NCBI GenBank assembly: GCA_903934275.1
Contig: CAIZNF010000347.1
Span: 1 to 11,879 of the forward strand
From: an uncultured Nitrosomonadales bacterium
GTDB lineage: Bacteria; Pseudomonadota; Gammaproteobacteria; Burkholderiales; Gallionellaceae
DNA length: 11,879 nt
Reading direction: 5' to 3'
In this document: positions 1 to 6,104 of the stretch, one piece after another
Numbering within the stretch: position 1 is the stretch's first letter
How the letters are laid out: the number at the start of each line of letters is the position of its first letter
Made by a program: the position numbers and the translations under genes
Notes under the pieces: model-generated
Seen by the model: only the letters and a program-made list of their open reading frames with translations
What the model was told of the DNA's origin: nothing
The model's database searches: none

Positions 1-182
1 TCTCGATTGACCTGGTGCAAACATCCTGCGGCTGGGCTGTGCCGTTTTTTGATTTTAAGGACGAACGGGATCAACTGGGAAAATGGGCTGAAAAAATAAG
101 CCCCGAAGGCATACGTAAGTATTGGGAGGAAAGAAATCAGCAAAGCATTGACGGCAAGCCAACGGGAATCGGCGCGAAGTAG
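1..182 (+). CDS. Pyridoxamine 5'-phosphate oxidase-like FMN flavoprotein, C-terminal fragment
   Basis: Only the last 59 codons are present, read in frame from base 3 to a TAG stop at 180-182; the start lies outside the window. The fragment opens with DLVQTSCGWAVPFFDF, continues with ERDQLGKWAEK and ends near NQQSIDGKPTG. This series resembles the C-terminal tail of the PNPOx-like split-barrel FMN-binding proteins, where a VQTSCG.AVPF block is followed by a helical ERD..L..WA segment and an N..SIDG tail. Such proteins bind a flavin and usually have no proven substrate; they are cytosolic. True PdxH ends differently, so I would not call this pdxH. The next gene starts 11 nt downstream, which suggests cotranscription. 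The family call rests on a short conserved tail recalled from memory. Confidence 0.68.
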   Translation, partial: SIDLVQTSCGWAVPFFDFKDERDQLGKWAEKISPEGIRKYWEERNQQSIDGKPTGIGAK

Positions 183-193
183 AGCAAACGGCG

Positions 194-1786
194 ATGCAGC
201 CCCACACGCCAACGACGAATCAAACAAACCATCCGCCTCTTATTTGCGCGCTTTTTTCCCCGGCCTGCTATGACCACGCGGTGGCGCAGGTCAGGTTGAT
301 CGAAACACATATCTCCTGGGTGTTGCTCACCGGCGAGTATGCCTACAAGATCAAGAAACCGGTGAACCTGGGGTTTCTGGATTTCAGCACACTGGCGCTC
401 CGGCGGCAGGCCTGCGCCGATGAAGTGCGCTTGAACCGGCGGCTGGCGCCCGAACTTTATCTCGGCGTGGTCGCCATCACCGGCAGTCCCGATATGCCGA
501 AAATTAACGGCGCGCCGCATGTAAACGGCCAAGCCGAAAATAACCCAACTGAAAACAAACAGCGCGAGGCCATCGAATACGCCGTAAAGATGCGCCAGTT
601 TTCGCCCGATGCCACGCTGGATCATTTGGACGAACGCGGCGAGCTGGGCACCGTGCAGATAGATCTGCTCGCCGCACGGCTGGCCCGATTCCATCTCGGC
701 GAATGCCACAGCGCCCCGCCCGATAGCCCGTGGGGCGAATCGGACGCAATAGCCCAGCCGGTAAAAGATAATTTTCAGCTTCTGGCCACGCGTCTGGGCG
801 ATTTGGCAGAAATCCGGCGGCTGGAAAAACTGCGCAACTGGAGCATGGCCGAACACGAGCGCCTCGCGCCGCTGATGCGCGAACGCAAGCGCGCTGGCCG
901 GATTCGCGAATGCCACGGCGACCTGCACTTGGGCAACCTGGCCTGGGTGAACGGCGAGTTGCAGATTTTCGACTGCATCGAATTCAGCCCAGCCTTGCGC
1001 TGGATCGATGTTATATCGGAAGTCGCATTCTGTTTCATGGATTTGCTGCATCGCCAACACCGCGACCTGGCAACGCGCTTCCTGAATGCATGGCTGGAAG
1101 CAAGCGGCGATTACGGCGGCGTGGCTCTGTTGCGTTATTACGCCGTGTACCGCGCCATGGTGCGCGCAAAAGTCGCCGCACTGCGCGTCGGGCAGGGCAG
1201 CGATGCCGAAGTCAGCGCCTATCTGCAATTGGCCGAACAATTGGCGCAGGATACCCCGGCACAACTTTGGATCACGCACGGCCTGTCCGGCTCCGGCAAA
1301 ACCACGCTCACCCAATCGTTGCTGGAAAAACGCGGCATGATCCGCCTGCGTTCCGATGTCGAGCGCAAACGCTTGTCGGGTATCGATGCGTTAGCGCGCA
1401 GCGGTGGCGGAATAAATGAGGGCCTATATACGCAGGAAGCAAGCCGCCGCACTTACGCGTATCTGGCACAACTGGCGGACGGGTTGCTGGAGGCAGGCTG
1501 GCGGGTGATCGTCGATGCCGCTTTCCTCGAACGCTGGCAGCGCGACCTGCTCCGCGAAATCGCGCAACGGCGCGAGGTGCAGTTCCGCATACTGGATATT
1601 CAGGTCGATCACGCCACGTTGCGCGAACGCGTTGGCCTACGCGCCGCGCAAGGAGAAGATGCATCGGAAGCCGATCTGCGCGTCCTGCAACACCAGATCG
1701 AAACTGCGCAGCCGCTGGATGCTGATGAGCTACCCGATGTGACGGCGGTATTCGGTGTGGATACGCCGGTTGGGCCGTGTGACTGA
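194..1786 (+). CDS. Fused aminoglycoside-phosphotransferase-like kinase / P-loop (AAA-type) kinase protein
   Basis: A 530-residue protein with two kinase-like halves. The N-terminal half (about 15-330) has the protein-kinase/APH signature: a Brenner-type motif CHGDLHLGN at 240-248 (catalytic Asp243, metal-binding Asn248) and IFDCIEF at 258-264, whose Asp260 takes the DFG-like metal position. An early VLLTGEYAYKIKKPV supplies candidate nucleotide-binding Lys residues. The C-terminal half (about 355-525) starts with a Walker A loop GLSGSGKTT at 363-371 (Lys369) and has a VIVDAAFL strand near 438-445, as in small-molecule P-loop kinases. This architecture is widespread in proteobacteria and is usually annotated as a bifunctional APH/ATP-binding protein. 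Its substrate is unknown, and nothing indicates real antibiotic resistance. It is probably cytosolic. The ATG at 194 has only a weak ribosome site. It lies 11 nt after the flavoprotein stop, so translational coupling is likely. Confidence 0.85.
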   Translation: MQPHTPTTNQTNHPPLICALFSPACYDHAVAQVRLIETHISWVLLTGEYAYKIKKPVNLGFLDFSTLALRRQACADEVRLNRRLAPELYLGVVAITGSPDMPKINGAPHVNGQAENNPTENKQREAIEYAVKMRQFSPDATLDHLDERGELGTVQIDLLAARLARFHLGECHSAPPDSPWGESDAIAQPVKDNFQLLATRLGDLAEIRRLEKLRNWSMAEHERLAPLMRERKRAGRIRECHGDLHLGNLAWVNGELQIFDCIEFSPALRWIDVISEVAFCFMDLLHRQHRDLATRFLNAWLEASGDYGGVALLRYYAVYRAMVRAKVAALRVGQGSDAEVSAYLQLAEQLAQDTPAQLWITHGLSGSGKTTLTQSLLEKRGMIRLRSDVERKRLSGIDALARSGGGINEGLYTQEASRRTYAYLAQLADGLLEAGWRVIVDAAFLERWQRDLLREIAQRREVQFRILDIQVDHATLRERVGLRAAQGEDASEADLRVLQHQIETAQPLDADELPDVTAVFGVDTPVGPCD

Positions 1787-1854
1787 GAATTCTTGCTTAC
1801 GATTATCCGGCGTTTTTTAATAAACCTAGCTGTTCGCATTAACCGCAGTAAATC

Positions 1855-2038
1855 TAATTTTTCTGTGTCACAAAGTGATCAACCTAAGCCGGACAAGCCG
1901 GAGCCAAAATTGTAGGTCGGGCTCTGCCCGACATGATGGGCAGAGCCCGACCTACGGTTTTGTTGAAAAATTCTTGTCACGTTTTGACATCATTTGACTG
2001 GCAAGTGACTATTTTGGGTTTATGACACAGTAAAACTA
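1855..2038. repeat. Imperfect inverted-repeat pair enclosing the palindrome
   Basis: The 20 bases at 1855-1874 match the reverse complement of 2019-2038 at 17 of 20 positions, with an identical core CTGTGTCA / TGACACAG. The 184-bp unit has no coding capacity. It could be a small non-autonomous element into which, or with which, the REP-like palindrome moved. No clear target-site duplication is visible at its edges, so a chance or regulatory origin remains possible. Confidence 0.4.
1912..1955. repeat. REP-like palindrome, perfect 18-bp arms
   Basis: The left arm GTAGGTCGGGCTCTGCCC (1912-1929) is perfectly complementary to the right arm at 1938-1955, with an 8-base loop GACATGAT. RNA or single-stranded DNA from it would form a very stable hairpin. 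Sequences of the GTAGGTCGGGC... type recur as dispersed extragenic palindromes in many beta- and gammaproteobacteria. Decayed relatives occur here at 5448-5483 and 10476-10497. It has no T-run, so it is not a classical terminator, though it could protect mRNA 3' ends. Confidence 0.85.
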
Positions 2039-2114
2039 AAATGATAAGAAGTCATTGGTAGCCTGCCTCTGCGCTTGGTGTGAGTATAATGGCTACCTCC
2101 TTTCGGGAACAACT

Positions 2115-2939
2115 ATGGATATTGCTCTGCTGCTCAAAGCCGCCATTCTCGGCATCATCGAAGGCCTCACCGAATTTCTGCCGATCTCCAGCACCGGCCA
2201 CCTGATTCTGGCGGGCGACCTGCTCGATTTTAACGACGAAAAGGGCAAAGTGTTCGAGATCGTGATTCAGTTCGCTGCAATTCTGGCGGTGTGCTGGGAA
2301 TACCGCACGAAGATATTGTCGGTGGTCTGCGGCCTGCCACGCGAACAGGCGGCGCAACGCTTTGCGATCAATCTCGTCGTCGCTTTTATGCCCGCCGCCG
2401 TGCTGGGGCTACTGTTCGCCAGCAAGATAAAACAGTATCTATTTTCTCCTGTGCCGGTGGCGCTGGCCTTCATTGTGGGCGGTATTTTTATTTTGTGGGC
2501 GGAAAAACGCGACCACAGGATCACCGTCGAATCGGTGGATGACATGGGTTGGAAGGATGCGCTGAAGGTGGGTTGCGCGCAGGCATTGGCGCTGATTCCC
2601 GGCACATCGCGCTCCGGTGCCACGATCATCGGAGGGTTATTTTTTGGCTTGTCGCGCAAGGCGGCGACGGAGTTTTCATTTTTTCTCGCTATCCCCACGC
2701 TGACCGCCGCGACGATTTATGAGGTGGTAAAGTATCGTCACCTGTTTCATGCGGAGGATTGGAGCATATTTGCGGTGGGCGGTATCACGTCGTTCATCAG
2801 CGCCTTCCTGTGCGTGCGCTGGCTGCTGCGTTACATCAGCCACCACGACTTTACTGTGTTCGCCTGGTATCGCATCGTGTTTGGGCTGGTCGTGCTGGGA
2901 ACGGCGTATAGCGGTGTGGTGAGCTGGTCGGCAGCGTGA
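2115..2939 (+). CDS. uppP: Undecaprenyl-diphosphate phosphatase (UppP/BacA)
   Basis: An integral inner-membrane enzyme that dephosphorylates undecaprenyl diphosphate to the monophosphate, recycling the lipid carrier for peptidoglycan and other surface polymers; overproduction gives bacitracin resistance in other bacteria. The 274-residue product matches the usual length of about 270. The first family signature [14 protein letters not shown] is at residues 16-29, with Glu16, Glu20 and His29 as expected active-site residues. The second signature [10 protein letters not shown] begins at residue 162 and includes Arg166. The rest consists of hydrophobic membrane spans, ending in a long C-terminal helix. 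The ATG at 2115 is chosen because the signature must lie about 15 residues from the N-terminus; an in-frame extension upstream to 2055 adds unconserved sequence. The Shine-Dalgarno sequence is weak. It appears to be a single-gene unit. Confidence 0.96.
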   Translation: MDIALLLKAAILGIIEGLTEFLPISSTGHLILAGDLLDFNDEKGKVFEIVIQFAAILAVCWEYRTKILSVVCGLPREQAAQRFAINLVVAFMPAAVLGLLFASKIKQYLFSPVPVALAFIVGGIFILWAEKRDHRITVESVDDMGWKDALKVGCAQALALIPGTSRSGATIIGGLFFGLSRKAATEFSFFLAIPTLTAATIYEVVKYRHLFHAEDWSIFAVGGITSFISAFLCVRWLLRYISHHDFTVFAWYRIVFGLVVLGTAYSGVVSWSAA

Positions 2940-3020
2940 GCGCGCCTCCAGTAAAAGCCTGTCAGCACCGCGCAGAAAATTCATTCCGGTGTCATAATTA
3001 CGGTACCTGATTATTCACAC

Positions 3021-3024
3021 GGAG
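3021..3024 (+). promoter_or_regulatory. Ribosome binding site of yggX
   Basis: GGAG at 3021-3024, nine bases before the ATG at 3034. It supports the chosen start. A CATAAT hexamer at 2993-2998 could be a -10 box, but no -35 partner is evident. Confidence 0.6.
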
Positions 3025-3033
3025 ATTCACAAC

Positions 3034-3306
3034 ATGGCGAGAATGGTGCAGTGCATAAAACTGGGGCGCGAAGCGGAAGGTTTGGATCGTCCGACTTACC
3101 CCGGCCCGCTGGGTCAGCGGATTTTTGAAAATGTTTCCAAAGAGGCGTGGCATGGTTGGATCAAGTTTCAGACTATGCTGGTGAATGAAAACCGCCTTAA
3201 TCTTTCCGATGCGCAGGCGCGCAAGTTTCTTGCCGCGCAAATGGAAAATTATTTCTTTGGCGATGGCGCACAAATGCCGGATGGCTATGTGCCTCCCAGA
3301 CACTGA
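3034..3306 (+). CDS. yggX: Probable Fe(2+)-trafficking protein YggX
   Basis: A 90-residue cytosolic protein of exactly the family length. It begins [18 protein letters not shown], with the conserved Cys7 near the N-terminus, followed by PGPLGQRI, the tryptophan-rich [17 protein letters not shown] block, [11 protein letters not shown] and a C-terminal MENYFFG segment. YggX proteins protect iron-sulfur enzymes from oxidative damage and are proposed to hand on ferrous iron; the conserved Cys is needed for that role. The start is supported by a GGAG ribosome site. The gene ends with TGA immediately followed by an in-frame TAG, 12 nt before the ppk1 start, so the two genes are probably cotranscribed. 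In many proteobacteria yggX sits beside mutY; its neighbour here is ppk1. Confidence 0.96.
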   Translation: MARMVQCIKLGREAEGLDRPTYPGPLGQRIFENVSKEAWHGWIKFQTMLVNENRLNLSDAQARKFLAAQMENYFFGDGAQMPDGYVPPRH

Positions 3307-3318
3307 TAGCCAACTGTC

Positions 3319-5403
3319 TTGATTAAGAAATTTGCCCCGCAACAATTTTTAAATCGGGAACTCGGTCAGCTTGAGTTCAATCGGCGCGTGCTGGCACAGG
3401 CCGAAGATGTAACTGTTCCATTGCTGGAGCGGCTGAAATACCTGTGTATCGTCAGCAGCAACCTCGATGAATTTTTCGAGATACGCGTGGCGGGGCTGAA
3501 GGAGCAAATCAAGTTGGGCGGCATCGCTGCCGGTGCCGACGGCATGACCGCCAAACAGATGCTAAAGCTGGTGCGCGAACAGGCGCATCAGCTCATTACG
3601 CGCCAATATCAGGTGCTTAATAACGACATCCTGCCAGCCCTTGACAAGCAAGGTATCCGTTTCTTGCGGCGCACCAGTTGGAACGATACGCAACGCGCCT
3701 GGGTGCAGGAATTTTTCTTCAATGATGTAAGGCCGGTGCTGACCCCGATCGGGCTAGATCCGTCTCATCCTTTCCCGCGCGTGCTCAACAAAAGCCTGAA
3801 TTTCGCGGTGGAGCTACAAGGTAAAGATGCCTTCGGGCGCAATTCTGCAAAGGCTATCGTGCAAGCACCGCGCGTGTTGCCGCGCACCATCATGCTGCCG
3901 CCTGAAATCGGCGGTGGCATGCACGATTTTGTGTTCCTTTCTTCCATCCTGCACGCTCATGTTGGCGAATTGTTCGGTGGCATGGAGGTGCTGAGTTGCC
4001 ACCAGTTCCGCGTGACGCGCAACAGCAATCTGTTTGTGGACGACGAGGAGGTGAAAAACCTGCGCATCAGTTTGCAGGGTGAATTGCCTCACCGGCACTT
4101 TGGTGATGCTGTGCGATTGGAGGTCACCGGCAACTGCGCGCCGCAGGTTGCCGAGTACCTGTTGCAGCAATTCGAGCTCGGACAGGAAGACCTGTATCGC
4201 GTGGACGGCCCGGTCAACCTGGTGCGCCTGATGGATATTCCCGGCAGGGTGGCGCGCGACGATCTGAAGTTCCCGGCATTCTCGCCCGGCGTGCCAAGCG
4301 TGTTGCAAAAGAAGGGCGCGGATATGTTCAAGGTGATCCGCAAGGGCGATGTGCTGTTGCACCATCCGTTTCAGTCGTTCAAGCCGATTATCGATTTTAT
4401 CCAACAGGCTTCCACCGACCCCAGCGTGGTCGCCATCAAGCAGACCGTGTACCGCACCGGGGTTGATTCGGAGCTGATGGATGCGCTGATTGCGGCCACC
4501 CAGCTAGGCAAGGAAGTCACGGTCGTGGTGGAGTTGCTGGCACGCTTCGACGAGGAAGCCAATATCAACTGGGCGCGCAAGCTGGAGGAGGTTGGCGCGC
4601 ATGTGGTATACGGCATTGTCGGCCACAAAACGCATGCCAAGATGCTGATGGTGGTGCGGCGCGAGGACGGTAAGCTGCGCCGTTATGTGCATCTCGGCAC
4701 CGGCAACTATCATCCGCGCACCGCGCGGCTCTACACCGATTTTGGTTTGTTCACCTGCAACGAGGAAGTTTGCGCGGATGCGAATGAGGTGTTCAATCAG
4801 CTCACCAGCCTCGGCAAGGCGCATAAATTGAATCACCTGTGGCAGTCGCCGTTCTCGCTGCATGTTGAAGTATTGCGCGCCATCCAGAATGAAACACGCC
4901 TTGCCAAGGCGGGCAAACGCGCCCATATCATCGCCAAGATGAACGCGCTGCTGGAGCCGGAAACTATCATGGCCCTGTATGAAGCATCCAATGCCGGGGT
5001 GAAAGTTGATCTGATAGTGCGCGGCGTGTGCGCGTTGCGCCCCGGCGTGCCCGGTTTGTCCGAGAATATCCGCGTGCGCTCGATTGTGGGACGTTTTCTG
5101 GAGCACACCCGCATCTTCTACTTTTGCAATAATTTGAAGCACGATGTCTATCTCGCCAGCGCGGATTGGATGGACAGAAACTTTTTCCGACGCATCGAAG
5201 TTTGCTTTCCGGTGCTCGACAAAAAACTCAAAAAACGTGTGATTGATGAGGGGCTAAAAATTTACATGCAGGATAATTGCAAGTCATGGGAAATGGATGG
5301 CGAGGGTCACTACCGGCGCAAGGACGCTCGCCGAGCTACACCGAAATGCGCCCAAAGCGAGTTACTCGGACAACTCGCCGGCTCGCCGGTCGACTCTATT
5401 TGA
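3319..5403 (+). CDS. ppk1: Polyphosphate kinase 1
   Basis: Reversibly polymerises the terminal phosphate of ATP into inorganic polyphosphate through a phosphohistidine intermediate; usually membrane-associated and tetrameric. At 694 residues it matches E. coli PPK (688). Domains in order: N-terminal helical domain (about 5-110, with FLNRELGQLEFNRRVL and SSNLDEFFEIR), head domain (about 120-315), and two phospholipase-D-like catalytic domains. His439 in HKTHAKM corresponds to the autophosphorylated histidine (E. coli His435), followed by YVHLGTGNYH. His596 in LEHTRIFYF corresponds to E. coli His592. The start must be TTG at 3319: an in-frame TAG lies at 3307-3309 and the next Met is about 75 codons in, beyond the conserved N-terminus. 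No strong Shine-Dalgarno is present, which suggests translational coupling to yggX. sixA and a polyP:AMP phosphotransferase follow. Confidence 0.97.
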   Translation: MIKKFAPQQFLNRELGQLEFNRRVLAQAEDVTVPLLERLKYLCIVSSNLDEFFEIRVAGLKEQIKLGGIAAGADGMTAKQMLKLVREQAHQLITRQYQVLNNDILPALDKQGIRFLRRTSWNDTQRAWVQEFFFNDVRPVLTPIGLDPSHPFPRVLNKSLNFAVELQGKDAFGRNSAKAIVQAPRVLPRTIMLPPEIGGGMHDFVFLSSILHAHVGELFGGMEVLSCHQFRVTRNSNLFVDDEEVKNLRISLQGELPHRHFGDAVRLEVTGNCAPQVAEYLLQQFELGQEDLYRVDGPVNLVRLMDIPGRVARDDLKFPAFSPGVPSVLQKKGADMFKVIRKGDVLLHHPFQSFKPIIDFIQQASTDPSVVAIKQTVYRTGVDSELMDALIAATQLGKEVTVVVELLARFDEEANINWARKLEEVGAHVVYGIVGHKTHAKMLMVVRREDGKLRRYVHLGTGNYHPRTARLYTDFGLFTCNEEVCADANEVFNQLTSLGKAHKLNHLWQSPFSLHVEVLRAIQNETRLAKAGKRAHIIAKMNALLEPETIMALYEASNAGVKVDLIVRGVCALRPGVPGLSENIRVRSIVGRFLEHTRIFYFCNNLKHDVYLASADWMDRNFFRRIEVCFPVLDKKLKKRVIDEGLKIYMQDNCKSWEMDGEGHYRRKDARRATPKCAQSELLGQLAGSPVDSI

Positions 5404-5447
5404 AAATGAAATGTAAATTGCCATAGCCGGATAAGTCAGGACTAAAT

Positions 5448-5483
5448 GTAGGTCACGCTGCACCCGATATGGTGGTGCATAAC
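5448..5483. repeat. Degenerate REP-like palindrome copy
   Basis: Begins GTAGGTCACGCTGCACCC and continues CGATATGGTGGTGCATAAC. The layout (GTAGGTC, a GC block, CCCGA, an AT-rich loop, GGGCA-like return arm) matches the intact copy at 1912-1955 but with many substitutions. It is probably an old, decayed member of the same repeat family. Confidence 0.45.
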
Positions 5484-5503
5484 TCATCCAGCGTGTGCTG
5501 GTT

Positions 5504-5557
5504 GCCCCTCCGCCAAGACTGTATTGAATCGCCCCCTCCGCCAAAGACTGTTTGGCG
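5504..5557. repeat. Direct repeat pair plus hairpin upstream of sixA
   Basis: GCCCCTCCGCCAAGACTGT (5504-5522) recurs with two single-base insertions at 5531-5551. The second copy continues into a hairpin: CGCCAAA (5539-5545) is perfectly complementary to TTTGGCG (5551-5557) with a five-base loop. It may be a local duplication; any regulatory role on sixA is conjecture. Confidence 0.55.
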
Positions 5558-5580
5558 AAACCGGGTATACGGTATATGCT
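5552..5580 (+). promoter_or_regulatory. Candidate promoter for sixA
   Basis: TTGGCG (5552-5557) and TATGCT (5575-5580) are separated by exactly 17 bases, each matching four of six sigma-70 consensus positions. The -10 box lies about 30 bases before the sixA start. The -35 box overlaps the right arm of the hairpin at 5539-5557. This is a sequence match only. Confidence 0.35.
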
Positions 5581-5612
5581 TACGACCGAAGTGCAATACT
5601 CGGGAGGCCTTG

Positions 5613-6065
5613 ATGGAACTGATTTTGTGGCGACATGCGGAAGCGGTGGATGACACCCCGGATCATGATCGCAAACTTACCGCTAAAGGTGTCAAGCAGG
5701 CAGAGAAAATAGCGGCCTTCCTGCGCCAGCATTTGCCTGCCAATCATCGCATTCTAGTCAGCCCTGCAATACGCGCCCAGCAGACAGCTGCCGCGCTTAC
5801 CGATAAATTCACTATTTCGCCCGCCATCGCGCCCGGTGCCTCCGTGCAAACCGTATTGCGCGCGGCACAATGGCCGGATGCGGACGGTGCGGTGCTGGTG
5901 GTCGGACACCAGCCGACTTTGGGCGAAGTGGCCGCGCAACTGCTGGGCTGCAACGATTATTCATTAAGCATCAAAAAAGGTGCGCTTTGGTGGTTTAACA
6001 GCCGCGAACGCGAAGAATCGGCGCGGATCACCTTGCGCTTGGTTATCACGCCTGACTTTCTGTAA
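5613..6065 (+). CDS. sixA: Phosphohistidine phosphatase SixA
   Basis: A 150-residue histidine-phosphatase-superfamily protein of typical SixA length. It opens MELILWRHAEA, with the RHG-type motif at Arg7-His8 (His8 is the predicted nucleophile). KLTAKGVKQAEKIAAFL comes next, then the SPAIRAQQTAAAL block with its conserved Arg, and VVGHQPTLGEVAAQLL supplies the second catalytic His. E. coli SixA removes phosphate from histidine of phosphotransfer proteins (shown for NPr of the nitrogen PTS). The ATG at 5613 is chosen because the catalytic RH must sit about eight residues in and because GGGAGG (5602-5607) is ideally spaced five bases upstream. An in-frame extension upstream to 5469 covers repeat sequence and is not coding. 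The gene lies between ppk1 and a polyP:AMP phosphotransferase, 39 nt before the latter, so it may be cotranscribed with it. Confidence 0.92.
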   Translation: MELILWRHAEAVDDTPDHDRKLTAKGVKQAEKIAAFLRQHLPANHRILVSPAIRAQQTAAALTDKFTISPAIAPGASVQTVLRAAQWPDADGAVLVVGHQPTLGEVAAQLLGCNDYSLSIKKGALWWFNSREREESARITLRLVITPDFL

Positions 6066-6093
6066 CACGTTCTAAGAATATTTTTATAAACCT

Positions 6094-6099
6094 GGGAGG
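6094..6099 (+). promoter_or_regulatory. Strong ribosome binding site of the polyP:AMP phosphotransferase gene
   Basis: GGGAGG at 6094-6099, five bases before the ATG at 6105. It is a near-perfect Shine-Dalgarno and fixes the start. Confidence 0.8.
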
Positions 6100-6104
6100 A
6101 CATC

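Larger units (their letters stand above)
1787..2114. other. Gene-free gap with nested inverted repeats
   Basis: 328 bases without a convincing gene. It contains a perfect long palindrome (1912-1955), a short direct repeat of AAGCCGGA (1886-1893 and 1895-1902), and a pair of imperfect inverted repeats at 1855-1874 and 2019-2038 that enclose the palindrome. A TATAAT hexamer at 2085-2090 lies 24 bases before the uppP start codon and could be its -10 box, but there is no good -35 box at the right distance. No rho-independent terminator with a stem followed by a T-run is visible after the kinase gene. Confidence 0.6.
5404..5612. other. ppk1-sixA intergenic region with repeats
   Basis: About 210 bases holding a decayed copy of the GTAGGT-type palindrome (5448-5483), two direct repeats, a short hairpin and a possible promoter, each listed separately. 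No T-rich terminator follows ppk1, so read-through into sixA is possible. Confidence 0.5.

Noticed and set aside
137..1315. A 392-codon open frame on the minus strand
   Set aside because: It lies wholly opposite the APH/P-loop kinase gene, whose motifs are clear. The minus-strand translation shows no family signature and is an effect of GC-rich codon bias.
194..1786. An antibiotic-resistance gene, because of the APH-like domain
   Set aside because: The fused APH/P-loop architecture is a common chromosomal protein of unknown substrate; nothing here supports aminoglycoside modification.
1801..1825. A T-run after the kinase gene as a rho-independent terminator
   Set aside because: The GTTTTTTAA run is not preceded by a GC-rich stem that can pair.
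3814..4404. A long minus-strand open frame inside ppk1 (and similar ones at 4504-5142)
   Set aside because: They are antisense shadows of ppk1, which has full-length family similarity on the plus strand.
5504..5551. Start of a CRISPR array
   Set aside because: Only two imperfect copies with an eight-base gap; there is no regular repeat-spacer pattern and no cas gene.
5469..5612. An N-terminally extended SixA beginning at 5469
   Set aside because: The extension covers repeats and a hairpin. A strong GGGAGG sits just before the ATG at 5613, and the catalytic RH is then at the family's usual position.
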